A DNA stretch of 64,000 nucleotides from Cruorifilaria tuberocauda (Eukaryota; Nematoda; Chromadorea; Rhabditida; Onchocercidae): assembly GCA_013365365.1 (NCBI GenBank), contig JABVXU010000102.1:1-64000 (forward strand), given 5' to 3'. Positions 39,889 through 52,214 of this stretch are shown one piece after another (the first letter of the stretch is position 1; each line of letters opens with the position of its first letter). The notes below the pieces were generated by a model that was not told the origin of the DNA, made no database searches, and worked only from the letters and a program-made list of their open reading frames with translations. Both the position numbers and the translations under genes were made by a program.

Positions 39889-41020
39889 TTAAGCAAATTT
39901 CATTAAATCACCATAGCGGGCAAAAAAAAACATTGAGAACGTTCCTAAAGCTAAGCCCGTAGTCTGCAACGAAAGAACAAGAAATGCATCAAGATAACCA
40001 TTTTCCAATGCTTCCTCCATGGTAGATTTCATCTCGGGCATCTGCAACTTCTACTTTTATTTAAACGCAACTTTTAACGCAATTTCTAAAAAAAAACACA
40101 TATAATAGAAAGTCAATATAAATGAACTTCGCACCATACACGAAAGGGCAATGTATAAGAACATGCCACCCGAAAAACCAAAAATGTATCGTAGAAGTGA
40201 TTCGACACTACCCAGAACGACACCAATAATGAATCCTACGAAGCAGGTAACCGTACTAAGTAGATTATAAAATAAAGCTTGCTTCTGGTTCATACCAGCA
40301 TTCAATAAAATTGCCACATCACCTGAAGAATAAAACCTTTATAACTTATTCTTTGAGGCAAAGTATTTCAAAATTACAATAATATTTTCATTGCCATTTC
40401 CAAACAAAGCTATTTCAGTCAACAACTTGAGGATGTTGCGCACTACCTACTGTTACCACTGAGAAAAACAGCAGATACTAGTACTTGTCTTGAAACATGT
40501 TTGCTTTTATAAGCAATCCAGGAAGAACGAATCTGGACAATTATGCCGTCTATGCCGAAAATGAGCACAGTTTTTTAAAGTAGGAATAAGGCTTTTCTTC
40601 CTTTTCGGGCCCGTGGAATGGGCCTGAAGGGCGATAACAATACATGTAATCATATTTCAATAACACAAAATGCATTAGAAACCGAACAATCCCTGTAAGT
40701 AAATAAACTGGAATATTAATTCATTATATTAATTTATATTAATTTTATTTTTAATTTTCTTTTTAATCATTACTGTCAAATGAGATAACCTAATTCATGT
40801 GGGAACTCCTCGGCGAATACTGATACACTAACGCTCAATCCACTTAATAGGGATTCACTAAAAGCAGCACCAATACTGACTCCATCGATAAAATTATGCA
40901 AACCATCTCCAAACACAATCATCCATGCGACAGTTTTTATTGCCGAATCTTTTGTCTGATTAAATGTTATTTCATGATCATGAACGCAGATACCATGAGC
41001 CTGAGAGTAAAACTTCATTA

Positions 41021-41052
<32 letters not shown>

Positions 41053-43356
41053 TACACATATATATAGAAGTAGATCAGAGTTTCAGTTCAACAATATTTA
41101 TAAAATTTCATCATTCCTTTTGCTACTGATATTTCACGAAAATACTCTTTTCATTATCAGCAATTAAGAGTTAACTATTTTTAAAAGCTTAGTTAGAAAT
41201 TAGAATTAATGTAATCAAAATTAACAAGACAAATTTCTAGTACCTGCCTTGACATATCGACACTAGAACGGATCGTCTTATCAATTTTGCCTTGTTTTTG
41301 CAATAATGTTCGCTTTTTATATCCTTTTATTTGTTTCGAAATTGGAAAAGCACTGCGTTTGAGATTACCTGTAAGCAGTAGAGTTGCTTCATTTAAGACT
41401 TCGTTTAAGTTGTCATAACGGACCGGTTAACAACTCAAATTATTTTGATGAAAAATTCCTCCCTCCACATTCTTACAGAAATATTCAAGAATACTCATCT
41501 CCGTCACACTCAACGGCCCTAAGAAGACAAAGCTGATTGGTAACAAATCAGCGAACATGCATACCGTTTTCAATGATTAAAGCATCTGTTGAACGGTTCG
41601 AAACAATTCCACCCTCGGTACTTATATGAGTTCCAACATTATTCAACATTTCAATTTCATTCATCTAAATAACATTGAGCAATGATGAAGTGTGATATAG
41701 GGGGAAAACAGCCGTAAAGAGAGATGATCATCAATTAATTTCATACAACTTTTTCATAGGTATACAAATGAACCACATCTTATTCATATAAAATTTAACA
41801 TATTCTGAACAGCAAAAAAAGTAATGGAACAACCTTCTTTGACTCAAGAGTGATTTTGATGAATTTATCACAGAAGAAAAAAATGTATATGCCAAATATA
41901 CAAAACATCATAACCATGATAAAATCGTAATTTTCGCCATCAACGACTCCTAAGCTCTGGAAGGAGAATAAGAGCGGCGATGGAGGTGTTTGAAAGAGCA
42001 CCGTAATAAGAAAAAACAAAACTACTCTTCTGCACCTTCAGTAAACACAAATTCTGATGGCTTTTTATTTAACTTACCAACTGCATAACATAATGAAAAC
42101 AGCATGGCATCACCAGTTTGTTCGCTGCCAATTATTAGTGCAATTTAATGTAAACTGTATTATCATTCAAAATATAATGTTTTAATACGATGTCACGGAT
42201 AAAAAATATGTAATGCTTTCACCTAAGATCGGTGACCTGGTTGTTACTACTGATATTCCAGTTTAATAAATATACGTTTTTTACCGAAATTCTTTTAAAT
42301 ATTTAAAACTATATTATATTTTGGATTTAACTATTTTCTCAACTTTGTGTTTAATCTACAGGATAATTTTCAAACAACATTTAAGATTTCCTGTATCTTT
42401 GCTGCTGAAGAGAGAAGGAGTCTTCGATCTAGCAACCTATCTTAACTTGTTTGTAGAACTAGAAAGTTTATTTCTAAAGTTGAAAAGTTCATTATAACTA
42501 AAATTAATTGTCTGAACTGTATCATTCATGATGTTACATAACGTAATAAGAGATTGAACAGCTGTAATTGCTATAATTCATTTTTTACTCAGAGCGAACA
42601 TTTCACTTAAATCCGTGCTTCTCATAACTTTATATATTAATGAATTCAGAAAGAAGCCATATGGTTCTAAGGTTTAAAATTTTACAGTTTTTACATGGAA
42701 TAAATTTATAAATTTATAACGAATTATCATCATGAAAACAAAATTATTTAAAAACTTCATCGTTGTTTCAAAATACCTTTTTGCCTGAATGATAACACAA
42801 ATATTGCTAGTTAGCATTGCGAAAATCAAAAGCGTGAGGGGAAATTTTCACCTGAGGTAGCAAATGCAAAGTAGACGAAGTTATAAGTGAACCGACTCCG
42901 ACAGATACAAGAACCGTGATGAAGTGGTTGTATGCTCGTTTGCTAAGTTTCTTGACGAACAAAATTCCAACAGCAGCACATAAGCTAATTACTGTAACGC
43001 AAGTCAAACCAACAGTCCATACTAAAAAGGAAAATTGCACTGGTCTTCATTTATTTTCGATAAGCTGTGCTGCTGATTACTGCTTATAACACATTGTCAC
43101 AATTTACTTTCCAGCATTGAGAATGAAATTTGGACTGCAACAAAAGATAACTTACTTATAAAATTAGAGGGGCGGATGTGATGTGGCCGATCCCGTACCA
43201 CTACTGTCGATTTAATTATTTTCATCCAGTTCTTGCAGAATTCAGCAATACTTTCAGAAGTGAAATTAGATGCTTGAAGAGTGCTTGTACTAGGTGGCCA
43301 TAAGAACTCTTCCATAACCACCTTACTGGACGAATTTTGCGAATTCCTTTTGATTG
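39889..43356 (-). CDS. ZIP metal transporter, ZIP8/ZIP14-like (SLC39A LZT subfamily), 5' end incomplete
   Basis: ZIP transporters move zinc, iron or manganese into the cytosol across plasma or vesicle membranes. Exons in transcript order are 43156-43356, 42852-43021, 41834-41956, 41565-41664, 41244-41368, 40790-41000, 40135-40322 and 39889-40041. Phase is kept at each join and about 422 residues are covered. The ectodomain end (AEFCKNW) is followed by TM1 ([14 protein letters not shown]), TM2 to TM3, and a cytosolic loop poor in histidine (only [10 protein letters not shown]). Then comes the metal-site helix [13 protein letters not shown] and the second site EEFPHELGD joined across an intron, followed by [15 protein letters not shown] and the last helix ending in TAA. 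Glutamate instead of histidine at the first position of that motif is diagnostic of ZIP8/ZIP14, which carry non-haem iron, manganese and zinc. The segment usually ALADM reads ALSCM here. The first exon begins mid-codon, so at least one upstream exon with the signal peptide is missing; a candidate lies at 44593-44680. Confidence 0.9.
41028..41060. repeat. TA microsatellite in a ZIP intron
   Basis: A run of alternating TA dinucleotides about 30 bases long lies just upstream (on the minus strand) of the ZIP exon ending at 41000. It has no coding significance and is a likely length polymorphism. Confidence 0.85.
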
Positions 43357-46300
43357 CTAAAAAATCCTGACAACTTCATTACGACACATTAATTCCAGAA
43401 AAGCATTTCGGAGGCTAGATAATAAATATAATTTTGGGTTTTTGCCATCTTTTATACTTCAGAATTCAGATACTACAGGCAGTGCATGTAGACTTATAAA
43501 AACTACATCTAGAAAACAAAATATGCGAAAACAAACCATCCAGATATGTTACAATTTCTTTTTCAGAATGAGGGTTGAAATGTTATATCGTAAAACATAA
43601 CCTATATTAAACCATCTACCATGACAATCTGTTGACACAATTTTACTCGGTAATTACTCGTAATAATTGCAGGGTAGAATGAAACGACAAAACTTCATCT
43701 CAATGTTAACGGCGTATGAAAATATAAGATCAATAAATACTTTTTTTTTTTTTAAATTAAATGATGAAAGAAGCAAAACATTTCAGAGGTTTTATCAGAA
43801 AGTAAAGAAAACAGTCTTTCGCTAATTTTTTGTTCCAGAATTCCAATGACTGAATTACAGTTCATACCCATATTTAATAAGAATAGTATTAGGAAACAGC
43901 TTGAAGCATCATAAGAACCTAAGTCTCAAATCCTTTTCTTCCCATTTTGTTACTAACTAATTACTACATGCAAATTTGCATGATTATCTCGTTGTAACAA
44001 TTACATAACCGTACCTGGGAAGGCAAACCATGCTAAAAATGTTTCGGTCGGGTGTTTGGATCAGCGGCAATCAAAAGCACAGTGAATCAAACGAATCATT
44101 TGACAATGACATCAGGATGTCTGTACAAGCATAAGATCCTGCAACCATCGGAGATGAGCCGACCTTCTGGGTGAGGGGTTTGCTAATACAAGGACAGCGT
44201 ATAGCGTAGTATGACAAAAGTATCAGAATTCCGAAGGTATCACTTTGTGTATTCCAGATATGATCTGTTGTCTTAATGTTTATCAAAACAAAATGTTAAG
44301 AATGGAAATATCATGAACCAAGACGGTTTCTGCAACATGTTAAAACAAATCATCATTTCTTGCATGTGCTGCAAGCTGACGAATTTTAAATTCTAAAAAA
44401 AACTTTGACGGAAATGAATGAAGCATTTTATAAGAATACACAATGCTATGTCTAACAGGCTATGACCACGAAAAGCATTAAATTCTTCAACTGAAGTAAA
44501 GATGCATGCAATACGAAAATTCAAAAAAAGCATTGCACTACATGATGGTGGGGACAAAGTTGGGAAGAATATCGAAGGAATATCTAAGTTACCTATGGTT
44601 GCGACCGAAAAAGAACTCAAGATGTGTAGAACATGCCTGAACAACTGTTTTTCCTCTCGCTTTTTCTTTTTAGCTAGTTTCTGAAAGAAATTTCACCAGT
44701 TAAGACATCACTTAACCTAAAAAAGCAAAGTATATTAAAAGAGAGATACGTCCAGCGAACTTTTCAACCTGCTGAACTTTAGAAGCTATCCCCATCGCTA
44801 AAACCTTATCGCCATCCCACCAACGACGACCGCCCTCGCTCCCTAAAGCTTGCAGGAACGCAAGGCCTCCAAAATTTCTATTCACTTATCCTGTGCAACT
44901 ATGACGAAAAACTTTCACTGTCTTTCAGTCCGGACGTAATGAAATTGATGTCATAAGAATTATATATTATAACTTGTCCTGTGTTTCCTAGTGGCTTTCT
45001 TTTTAGATGGTAATAGTCTAGAATGATTTCAGTGGTAATCTGCAATCCGATGAGACAAATGTAATGCTTATTAATCTAGAAAAATCATGAAATCAATATA
45101 CGTTTTTTTCGAAGTCCATATACCCCAAGTTTTTAGCACTTTTATTTTCACATGCTTGAACCTTCTTTTCCCTTCTTGCACAATGAAGCCTTACTTATGC
45201 AAAAAATTATTGTTATGGCTCAATTTAGAAAATAAGTGACAACCTTTGAAAAGAATCTCTATTCAGTATGTGCTAGTATCGTGTTAATATCAAATTACTG
45301 TTGGTAAGATATCGTTATACTGATGGATATTTGTTAGTGTTTCGAAAGATGGATGTAAAAGTGCAGTATAACACTGTTGTCTTATAATGAAAGTATCATT
45401 CGCTTAAAAATTGGTCATATTCCATTCGGATCGATGTCGTAGAAAAAATTTGATCATCATAGGTATCAGAAGAAATAAAATTGAAATGTTGGCCTTAGTT
45501 TTTTTATCTTTTTTCGATTTAAGCAGAATGGATCGAAAATGAATATTGAAACTCTTTTTCCTGACAGCAGTCAATTTTGCAAAATTGTATAAAATGAACC
45601 TAAAAATAAATTCAATCAGTTGTGACAAAAATGTCCTATGATGACTAGATCTTAGGACTTTTTAGGAAGTATAAAGAATGTGGTGCTTACACAACCTGTA
45701 GCAAATGAAAATCGTTCGATAAATGTTGCAAGTATTATTCTGGATCTTCGGTTATAGTGATTTGTAGCACAGCTAAAGTTAATATAAATGTGTTATTCAT
45801 TAAGAATATAGTTGTTCAATCACTCAACGATGTGGATCGGCCTGTCAAATACCAGCTGAGAAAGATTCGATTGATGTTGTTACGGTTTCAGTTTCAGTTC
45901 CAACAATTTAATCATTCGCCAATAGTTAAGAAATTAGACATTTTATATCTGAAAATAAGCGTTTGAGGTTGAAATAATAATAGGTTGAAACATCAGACAG
46001 CACGTCATTTTGAAATGTAAGATTATTCCCAATGATAAATCAGTATCATTGGAAAGCATACATTAACGGACAAAAGATTCACCCCCTAAAAATAGTCGAC
46101 TAGCATTTAAGTCAAAAAAAGAAAAACGATAAAACAAATATTATCGGCGGATAACCAGTACTGACAAAATTTTCTGTAAAGTCTCTGTTACAGCCACAGC
46201 ATTACAAATATTATTAAACCATATAGTAACATAAATAGTGCCGTGGAATGAGATGTACAAAGCTCATGGACGCGCGAAATTAAACATAGATTAAATAGTT

Positions 46301-49300
46301 GTGTACTCTACTAATCTATGAAAATAAAACTGGATGTAAAGAGATTCTGTTTTCGATCTGACTCGAGAGTAAAGTTCAGCTGCAATTTTTTAAGTTCATA
46401 ATTTCCAATTTTTCAAGTTTCATGCTTTTGATAAAACTATCCTCTGCTTTTTAGATTTTTGATATACCAAACATGTCTCAAAGAACTTGAAGACTATTGT
46501 TTTGGTTCAAACCTTTTCGATCTAATGCATTTCTGCAACAGAAATTATAATATTGAAAAATGCGTATAGAACTTCGCTGAAATTACTGATGAGAGATTGG
46601 TGATACTGTCTTTCATTTTATTACTGTTCATTGACGGTTCACACATTTCTAAGAAAATGCTGTGTAGAAATTTCAAAAGGAAAACATAATACTGCAGAAG
46701 ACAGTTAGTCAGTATAAAATTTCAACGCTGCTGATAATAATGCAAATCGCATAATACATTAATCTTGCGAATTGCATAGTACACAAATTTTGCAATAAGA
46801 TCTTGAAACTTTTAAGCTAACTTAGGACATACCATTGAAATGTATTCACTTAGCTTAGAGATTGCATGTCATCGGAGTTTTTTCATGTCCTGATATTTAT
46901 TAACAAATTCATTTTGCGGAATTGAATTTTAGAGCCTAGTAAACATGAAAATTTTATTTTAGATATCAAGGAGTCACAAATGAACAATTTAAAAAGAATG
47001 TTAGTAGTTGAAACAGTATTACTTAAAAAAGAAAAAGCAGAGTGAAATTCGCTCTGCTTTTCAAAATAATGGTGTTATTAGTTGGTGGTTATGAAGAAAT
47101 CATAACAGATGCTGGAGGATGAATAGAGTATTTGCACATTGACATTAAAAAGTGACTTTGAAAGATGATTCTCTGGATACTGCAATTATTTAGAATTAAA
47201 ATCATTTAAAATTTACTTTGTTTTATTCTAACATTAAAAATACCATTACTTCACAAGTTATAGGAGGTTAAGTAAAGCATGTACATATATGACTGTCACG
47301 TTGTTTTTTAGCAATATGACTTTAACCTGATCAGTACAATTATCAAAAAATGTGAATACAGTTCTGTAAAGTAAAAAAAAAACCAATCTTCATCAATAAT
47401 TGTTCGATTTTTTGAAAAGTGATAGGTAAAATCACACAATGAGTACCACATAAACTCCAATACTCCCCGATAACTTCGAATGTAAGCGATTAATGAAAAT
47501 TTCAATTTAATTAGAATGCTTAGCAAATGTGATTTAATTTAACTCTACTTGATTCAAAATATGACACAATCAATACTCATCAATCAATTGGCCATGATAT
47601 GCTTGAATTGCCACAGTACGCAGCTAATGTCAGCAGTATCAATCATCGGCTAATAATCTGTCTATTAAACAGTCTTCAAGTTATTTTTGTCATTTCTAAT
47701 GCAATTTCTTCAAGTTACGAAATCAATTCAAATATTTCAATCAACCTTTAAAAAAAACTTCACCTTCATATCTTTTTTATTAGAACATTAATAGAATCGT
47801 TTTAAATTTCAAATTATGATTTTTTTCTAGCACAAGAAAGATACTTAAATATGAAGTTCATCTTATCAAAGTTTGAATTCTCAGATTCTTTCGCTGATTT
47901 ACTTGATCACTTTGTTATGACACACAAGTGCTATCAGTTAAGAAACATGGGCATAATTATAATATTTCTGATTCCAACATCATCCCCATCATAGGATTCA
48001 CCAATTGAAATAATCTCGAATTATTTTCTATTATACTTATTGCCCACGTCATTCTGAATTAAGAAACTATTGACATAACACATTCCGTGAATCGTTTCTG
48101 AATAGTGACATCAATGAGAATTATCTGAAATACGTTATAAAAGTGATGACACTGTGACCTACTTCATTGTCACTTTCTGTCCATATCACTAAACTGAGCG
48201 AATTTGCATTCAATGTACTTTGTTATTCAGCATTTAGTTATACTATCCATCAGATAGATAAATTTCAGTAGCTTCACTTTCTTTTTCCGGTTCTATTTTA
48301 TCATTTCCAACGATCTACAATAACGATCGTTATAATATTTTTTGTTCAGAAGTTTTTTTCATCGTTATATCAGTCATAATTGATTTATTTGACTTCTTTC
48401 GAAGAGTAGGATTAATTCCATTTTTCCTAATTCCAAACCATATTTGCTCAATCATTCAATGCGTCAGCAATCAGAACTGGAGAATGCAACCTTTTTTTTA
48501 CGAAACAGTTCTATCTCGATTCAAATTTCCTGTAATCATTTTCTGTTAAGTATTCATATATTTCAGGTGCAAATCGGTTCCAAAATCTTTTTCAGAAATT
48601 TAAGAAAATTAGTTAAGCAATAAATTGTCGGAAGGGGCGAACACTACAACATTGAAACTTGTTGCACAAGTCAGTTATACTCTGATCTTCACAATGATAT
48701 ATTTTCTCCCACGATCCAATAAATGATTAACACATATCACATATAGCTGGCCACCTGGTGCAGTCCTTAATTTGTGCATTTAGTGTGTAAATAACTTGGT
48801 TGTTATCGACGCTGTTTTCCTTCAATTATTCTTCTGCTGAACAGTTTCTGTTATAATCACAGCAATCACATCACCTAACGGTGAATTCTATCTATGAGCA
48901 ACCCCATTCTATTTTATTTTGCTTAATTAAACGAAATCTCTTCCACTTTTCAGGAAGCACCGCAAACAATTTGATATCCGTCATCCTCATATCTATTTTT
49001 CTTTTATTATTATTATTATTTCATTTCTCGCTGTTTCACACTGCAACGAACAGATTGGCAGGAATATTCTATAGTTTAATGTGATTATCATTAAGTTGAT
49101 TTTTGAACACATTTTCTAAAGTTCAGATTTCAAAAATGATTTCACAAATCAACTCTTACTATCGGTGGTATTAGTGCAGAAAAATAAGAGGAAAAAGAGG
49201 AAGAGCTGATGGATGGAAGTGGAAGATAAGGGAAGTAAAGAAGGATTTCCAGCAATTTTTGTTGAACATCAATCAGCGGATAGTGATTAAATATTAACGA

Positions 49301-52131
49301 AATCATGAATATATTATACTCAATTTCGATTTCACTTATTCTGCAAGTATCAGCAGCTCCTTTTTAGCTTGTGATGAAAGTGTTGTGGTGATCCGAAGAA
49401 ACTGATCTGCAGTTAAAGAACTCTCTTGTAAACATCTATCCCTTTGTGCAACTTCTCATCCTCACTAACGTACCTAACTCACTACGAAATCCATTTAGAT
49501 GAGAAGTGGACGGCACTGTTCAATAGCTCCTTCAAATATCATTTCTTATTCGAAACACTTCTCATCAATTCATCTTCCGTACCACTTCCCTTCTGTCTCG
49601 CTTACATCGTCATTAGATATCCCTTGTTACTCATCTCTTTCAACTAGATTCTCGTTATCTATGCTTCATCTACCACTTAGTCAACATCCATCTTTACGTC
49701 GTTCCTTCCATTCCTTTTGTTTAACCTTCTCGACGACTTAATTTCACTTTTCATTTTCCACTTCTCTATTGAAAAGTTAACGCTTTCAGCATTTTTCCTT
49801 TCTTTAGAAAATGGATAGAAATGAAATCAATATAAATGTTTTACATAAATTCAGCGTTTTTGTCAAATAAGGGAAGTATTGTCTTTTTTCTTCAACCATC
49901 AGTAGTTTATTTTTCCCAAATGTATCAATAAAATTACTCACAATCTGTAAAAAAGTAAAAATTGGCTCATTATTAAGGTTATTTAAAATTTAGCAAATCA
50001 ATTTATTTCTTAATCATATTTATCCATATCGAGTCGTTTTTTATTCTTCTTTTTATCGAAATTGCTTCAGAATTCTTTTATCTGTCAGTCAGGAAAAACA
50101 TAAGATTGAAAATTAAATCACTGCTAGAATTATTTCACTTTGATATTTAATAACTTGGTGTAACAGTTTATGTATAGGTTAAAAACTGGCAAGCAATGCA
50201 TGGTTTTTATAAAAAAAAATGATTTAACGCCGCATAAAAAATACATTGGAATTTCTATTTAACTGCCATGTAGTACTCTTTCATATTCAGTTCAATTCTT
50301 TCATTATATTTTGTTTAGTATAGAAAGTTTTTTTTTTCTTTTCGATAAACTTGTTTTGATTTTTCCTCCATCTATCATTCAACCTGTCCAAAACAATTCC
50401 TTCATCCTTCGAAGTAAAATGGTTCGATTAAATTAAGCTAAGTTTAGTAATTTAAAAAAAGGTAAATTGGTTGGGTATATATATATATATCTGCTTTCAT
50501 TGACTCTGATTTTAATCCCCGATGTGATTTAAAATACGACGCGCACATTTCCCTCATCCACTGCAATTTTTCTGATATCTTTTACTTGCAAGTCTCCTGC
50601 CGTCAGCACCTTCAAATTGTTGCCATTTAATGAGGGTTTCAGGTAGGTAATAATTTCCAACCTCAACGATAGATTTGATCTCGATAGTTATAATTGGAAT
50701 TAGCTAGCATTTGAATCGTTTTTAATTGCTGAAGTGCTATTAACAATAATTAGATTAATAGTCATAAATTGAAAGGCAAAACTTGTATAAATTGATAAAA
50801 GGGCTTCCAAATATGCTGAAGTGTTTTTTCGAAGAGTTATGTTTACTTAAAATCACCCATATTTGCTAAACCACCTACTGCGATGACAGCAAAGCTCCAT
50901 TTGACACGTTTGCAATTATAATAGCAATTGTCAATAAAGGTAATAATTTAGCAGTCGTAATAAGTATAATTGAGAGCGTCATGTAATGCTGTAAAAACGT
51001 GATTTTGCTAGGTTTAATTGATCTGTTAAGCTGATATTTGGAAAGGAAAATAATTCTCATTTGAGTGATAATAGTGGCAGTTGTAAGATTGAAGAAAATA
51101 AAGTTTTAGTTTCGTTGCAGTGTTTTGGGATCTGTGGATACACTATTTATTATAGAAAGAACTGATAACAATGTAACTTTTAGCATCCTATTTATAATCT
51201 TATTCATGTTTCCATTTCAGCTCTATGATAATTTTTACAAAGTATCCAGTATAAATACTAATTAACATTTTTTGTTTTCTTAGTATTTAACAGTCAGGTA
51301 AAAATTGCACGTATGTAATGATAAGAGTTCTATTTCAGTTGTTGAGTTAATATTTTAACTGGTTCAACTATGATCAACAGTCAGTAACTTATTGAGAGAG
51401 ATATTTGCTCTGGCAATCACTATAGATTTATTTTGTTACTTTTCTTGAGAGATATTTCAGCTTTGCTCCTAACTGATGACATAATTGAATAATTTCGCTT
51501 GATTACTACTACTGCAATTAAATTGTTAGATAATTTGATATACCTTCCAACTTGCGGCGTGAAAATTATTGCAATTAAGATTAGCATTATTACAACATGT
51601 CTTTTTATTATTGTATACTGGTCTACAAAAGTATGAAGTGCGCCAATATGAGTGTAATATCAAAAGTGAAATATCTTTTTGGCTAATGAGACAATCAAAA
51701 GCTAGCCTGAATTCATTTCAAACTTATTTTGTTTAGAATGGACACTTTCTTTATTCATATATTTCATATTATCAGTTCGGAAGAGTTTCAGTTAAATCCA
51801 ACACAAAATTAAAAGAGGAAGACGAGTTGTCGTTATCAGCTATGTCAATAGAACACAATAAATTGTTCTGTTGGCTATGTCGATATAGAACTAATAGTTT
51901 TTACACATAAATTATAAATTATCTCTAGAGAATTTCATAGATTATAATATGGCAAATAAGAAGTCGCATTTGAACGTGTTTAAATGATCATTTCAATTCC
52001 CCTATAAGCATAATCGTGTTTGTATTCAAGACTAGAAGAATGAATCGCTTCCGTGAAATGAGGAAATATCGGCATGATTTGCTTGAAGAAATTCGTAAAT
52101 CAAATCAATGTTAGCAGCTTGATTAATTTTT
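43357..52131. other. Gene-poor region upstream of the ZIP gene
   Basis: No complete gene is supported. The minus-strand segment 44593-44680 is flanked by a strong acceptor (TTTCTTTCAG) and donor (GTAACT), and its phase would join the first certain ZIP exon, so it may be a 5' exon. The open frames at 44071-44286 (-), 48881-49084 (+) and 49444-49741 (+) are low-complexity or lack splice context. A short TA run occurs near 50478-50491. Nothing else was recognised. Confidence 0.5.
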
Positions 52132-52214
52132 ATTTGTCTTTGATGAAAAACTTCGATTAAACAGTTTCTATATAATTTGTCTTTGATGAAAAGCTTCGAT
52201 TAAACAGTTTCTAC
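52132..52214. repeat. 43-bp tandem duplication (two copies)
   Basis: Two adjacent copies with a 43-base period (52132-52174 and 52175-52214) differ at very few positions, for example AAAAACTTCG against AAAAGCTTCG. They lie in non-coding DNA and the duplication is probably recent. Confidence 0.85.

Noticed and set aside
39777..39962. Small plus-strand ORF with a basic C-terminus, preceded by a TTTCCAG-like acceptor
   Set aside because: It is antisense to the last ZIP exon (39889-40041 on the minus strand), whose translation continues the transporter in phase to a stop. The plus frame is a shadow.
44071..44286. Minus-strand ORF upstream of the ZIP gene
   Set aside because: It has no ZIP ectodomain resemblance, ends in a stop before any usable donor, and does not join in phase to the first ZIP exon.
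49444..49741. Two overlapping plus-strand ORFs rich in Ser, Leu and Phe
   Set aside because: They are translations of a pyrimidine-rich tract in two frames at once, typical of composition bias rather than coding.
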